Below, piece after piece: positions 12,923-14,847 of a stretch of 14,847 bases of DNA (position 1 is its first letter; every line of letters starts with the position of its first letter). Under the pieces are notes generated by a model, which ran no database searches, had not been told where the DNA came from, and saw only the letters and a list, made by a program, of their open reading frames with translations. Source of the DNA: Saprospirales bacterium (lineage in GTDB: Bacteria; Bacteroidota; Bacteroidia; Chitinophagales; Saprospiraceae); assembly GCA_024642645.1 (NCBI GenBank), contig JAHEAS010000014.1, forward strand, positions 1-14,847. Direction: 5' to 3'. The translations under genes were made by a program, and so were the position numbers.

Positions 12923-14847
12923 TTACCTCATACTTCCCTCCACCGTTGCACCGTTCAGCACCACGACCTTCCCCGCATCTTTGCCAAAAAACAAGCCGAG
13001 AAAGCCATTCGTGCCAGCCTCCGTTTCGATGCCGTCCCAAGGCCTTCCGCAAAGGTCGGATAAATGTGCCCCATCCAGCACCAGTTTCGCTTCCTTTTCC
13101 ACCATTATTTTTTTGCCGTCGGTAATGCGCACCTCGCCCCGCAGCGTCAGCGTCGTGCCGCTTTTCACTACCACATTGGAGCGCAGCAGCCGGAAGTTCC
13201 AAGTTGTATCGCTGCGCACCTCGATGTCGTTGAACACCGACGGCACAGCCAGCGGCGAAGCCCAAATGCCTCGGGCATGGGTTCCGGCCACCAGTTTGCC
13301 CTCACAGTAATTGACCTCCAAATCGGCGATGATGCACACCGGCAGCCCGCTGTTAAAAGGCTGCCACTCCGACTTGGGGTTGCTAGCGTTGAAGTTGACG
13401 AAAACCCCAACGTCCGTGCTGGCGTACAACACATCGTCCGTGCCAGCCTGCGCCAAAAGCGCAGTCACGGGATACAGCGGCAACCCCTTACCCACGCTGG
13501 CCCAAGTCACTCCCCCATCGCCTGAAAAATACACTTTGAAACGATTGTTAAAATTCCTGAAACTGACCCAGACCCGGCGGGTGTCCTCCGGGTCGCATGC
13601 CACCGCCTGAATACTGCTCCCACCGTGCTTGAACACCACCGCATCGCCCATGTTTTTGCCCAATGGTATCCAGGTGGCCGCTGAGTCGGCAAGGGCATTG
13701 TCGGTTCGGTAAAGCTGGTCGCCATAGGCATAAATGACGTTTGGGTCACTAGTTGCAGACATTTCGGTTACCCGCCAAGGGTCTTTTGTCGGCAGGTTGA
13801 TATCACCGACTTGTCGCCAGGTATCTGCCCCATACGGCAGGTAATGAACTTTGGTGGAGCCCATGAACAGCGAGCCGTTTTCATGAAAAAACAAGGGGTG
13901 ATAATATCGGTCGCCATTGTTCACGATGCCGTTGTTCCAGCGGGTCCATTTGCCACCATTGTCGATGCTGCGAAAGATGGTCGGCGGCCCCAGCGCCCAA
14001 GTGATACTGAAAATATTGGCGGGGTTGTAGGGGTCTATGGCGCAATCGGAGCCATCACCACCGAGGTTGGGCTTCAGGCCAGTGCCGTCAGGATAAATGA
14101 ACATCGTGCCGAGGTCTTGGGTGCCGCCTGCCACAAACGAATAGTCCTCGGCCACAGCGATTCCGTAGAACTGCATATTGTTGAAGCCCCTGCCCGATAC
14201 ATCTGTCCACTGCCATTTTTTACCATCAAAAACTGCCCGGTAAAGGCCACCGTCGTTGGCGGAGTAAATGATGTCGTTGCCATTGCCGTCACTCACCACG
14301 CAAAGTTCCCGGTGATCGAGATGGACACTGTTGTCGGTCATCTGCTTGGGGACGGCCTTGATTCCTTTTTCATCCATGGTGATTTTCACTTCATAAACAT
14401 AAAGTCCGCCCACGTAAAGCGTATTGTCGTCGTTGGCGGAAATGGCGAAAACATGCTTCTCATAGCTGCTGCCCAAGTTTTTTTTCAAAACAAGTTCCCA
14501 GTTTGCGCCAGCATCCAGTGAACGCAGAATGAATTCGCTTCTTTTTGCGGAGCAGCCAAGGTAAATCAAGTCGGGGTTACGCTCCGAGGTGGCAATATCT
14601 ATCCGCATCACCGGTTCCGTGACGCCGAGCGTACTGTCGATAGCCACCTCCTCCCAAGATTCGCCACTATTTTTTGAAATAAAAAAATATCCAGCATCGG
14701 CAGTCAGGTACAGCACCTGCGGGCTGTCGGGCTTGTTCACCAGCGCCCGAAAAGCACCCTCCCAGCCAGCAGGACAGGGGTAGGGGTTTGTTTTTTTTAG
14801 GGTAAAATTGGCACCCGCATCGTCGGAACGGTAGTAATCTTTTCCAC
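12923..14847 (-). CDS. Large secreted-type Asp-box (BNR/sialidase-like) beta-propeller protein (partial, N-terminus outside window)
   Basis: The frame is open to the right edge; 640 codons are visible. A GTG at 14740 is internal because the coding pattern, including another Asp-box, continues upstream. Asp-box motifs (SxDxGxxW type) occur at visible residues 7-14 (SDDAGANF), 57-64 (SKNSGESW), 109-116 (SLDAGANW), 293-300 (SIDNGGKW) and 441-448 (SGDGGVTW), typical of VPS10/sortilin-like and sialidase-like propellers. No sialidase catalytic set was identified, so enzymatic activity is not claimed. From about residue 532 the fold changes to short beta repeats (SNVVVKSGTTLTLRGEVRI, KLVLDGAHL, KVVVLNGATVEGS) like the start of a parallel beta-helix. 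The protein then stops, without the T9SS tail usual for such proteins. Confidence 0.85.
   Translation of the reverse strand, partial: GKDYYRSDDAGANFTLKKTNPYPCPAGWEGAFRALVNKPDSPQVLYLTADAGYFFISKNSGESWEEVAIDSTLGVTEPVMRIDIATSERNPDLIYLGCSAKRSEFILRSLDAGANWELVLKKNLGSSYEKHVFAISANDDNTLYVGGLYVYEVKITMDEKGIKAVPKQMTDNSVHLDHRELCVVSDGNGNDIIYSANDGGLYRAVFDGKKWQWTDVSGRGFNNMQFYGIAVAEDYSFVAGGTQDLGTMFIYPDGTGLKPNLGGDGSDCAIDPYNPANIFSITWALGPPTIFRSIDNGGKWTRWNNGIVNNGDRYYHPLFFHENGSLFMGSTKVHYLPYGADTWRQVGDINLPTKDPWRVTEMSATSDPNVIYAYGDQLYRTDNALADSAATWIPLGKNMGDAVVFKHGGSSIQAVACDPEDTRRVWVSFRNFNNRFKVYFSGDGGVTWASVGKGLPLYPVTALLAQAGTDDVLYASTDVGVFVNFNASNPKSEWQPFNSGLPVCIIADLEVNYCEGKLVAGTHARGIWASPLAVPSVFNDIEVRSDTTWNFRLLRSNVVVKSGTTLTLRGEVRITDGKKIMVEKEAKLVLDGAHLSDLCGRPWDGIETEAGTNGFLGLFFGKDAGKVVVLNGATVEGSMR

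Noticed and set aside
13811..14521. 236-codon plus-strand frame
   Set aside because: Antisense to the Asp-box propeller gene, no motif seen.
14738..14740. GTG as the start of the Asp-box protein
   Set aside because: The same frame continues open to the window edge and encodes another Asp-box (SDDAGANF), so this GTG is an internal valine codon.

Overview
The window looks like a chromosomal segment from a member of the Bacteroidota, plausibly a Saprospiraceae-like lineage; the family-level guess is inference. Support comes from a secreted protein with SprB-type repeats, GEVED domains and a type IX secretion (T9SS) sorting tail, from perfect matches to the Bacteroidota -7 promoter motif TAnnTTTG, from a lipoprotein carrying the Bacteroidota surface-export signal, and from the general lack of Shine-Dalgarno sequences before genes. 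No rRNA, tRNA, CRISPR array, insertion sequence or phage gene was seen.

Left part (1-6314). A partial NuoF-like flavoprotein with a fused NuoE-type [2Fe-2S] domain runs off the left edge on the minus strand. Next comes the most distinctive part: an OmpR/PhoB-type response regulator, a membrane histidine kinase and a vanadium-haloperoxidase-like protein, in that order on the minus strand (4649 down to 1115). A second, paralogous vanadium-haloperoxidase-like lipoprotein is transcribed divergently (4861-6240, plus) and closed by a strong intrinsic terminator. Both enzymes keep the full vanadate-binding signature. They differ at a residue known to differ between fungal chloroperoxidase and algal bromoperoxidases, and probably at their cellular location: one looks anchored in the inner membrane, the other exposed on the cell surface. 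The arrangement suggests the two-component system controls one or both enzymes.

Middle part (6315-10804). A YgiD-type extradiol dioxygenase with an unusual export-like N-terminus lies on the plus strand. It converges on a 1034-residue modular T9SS-secreted surface protein on the minus strand, and a 15-bp-stem hairpin between them probably terminates both. A 332-bp gap without a gene follows; it carries a good candidate promoter for the surface protein.

Right part (10805-14847), all minus strand. metF (5,10-methylenetetrahydrofolate reductase) is preceded by a patch of direct and inverted ATTTCGGATTG-type repeats that also holds a -7 promoter match. Upstream of it are an unrecognised 330-residue secreted protein and the end of a large Asp-box (BNR) beta-propeller protein that runs off the right edge. 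That last protein stops at what looks like the start of a beta-helix and lacks the T9SS tail expected of such proteins.
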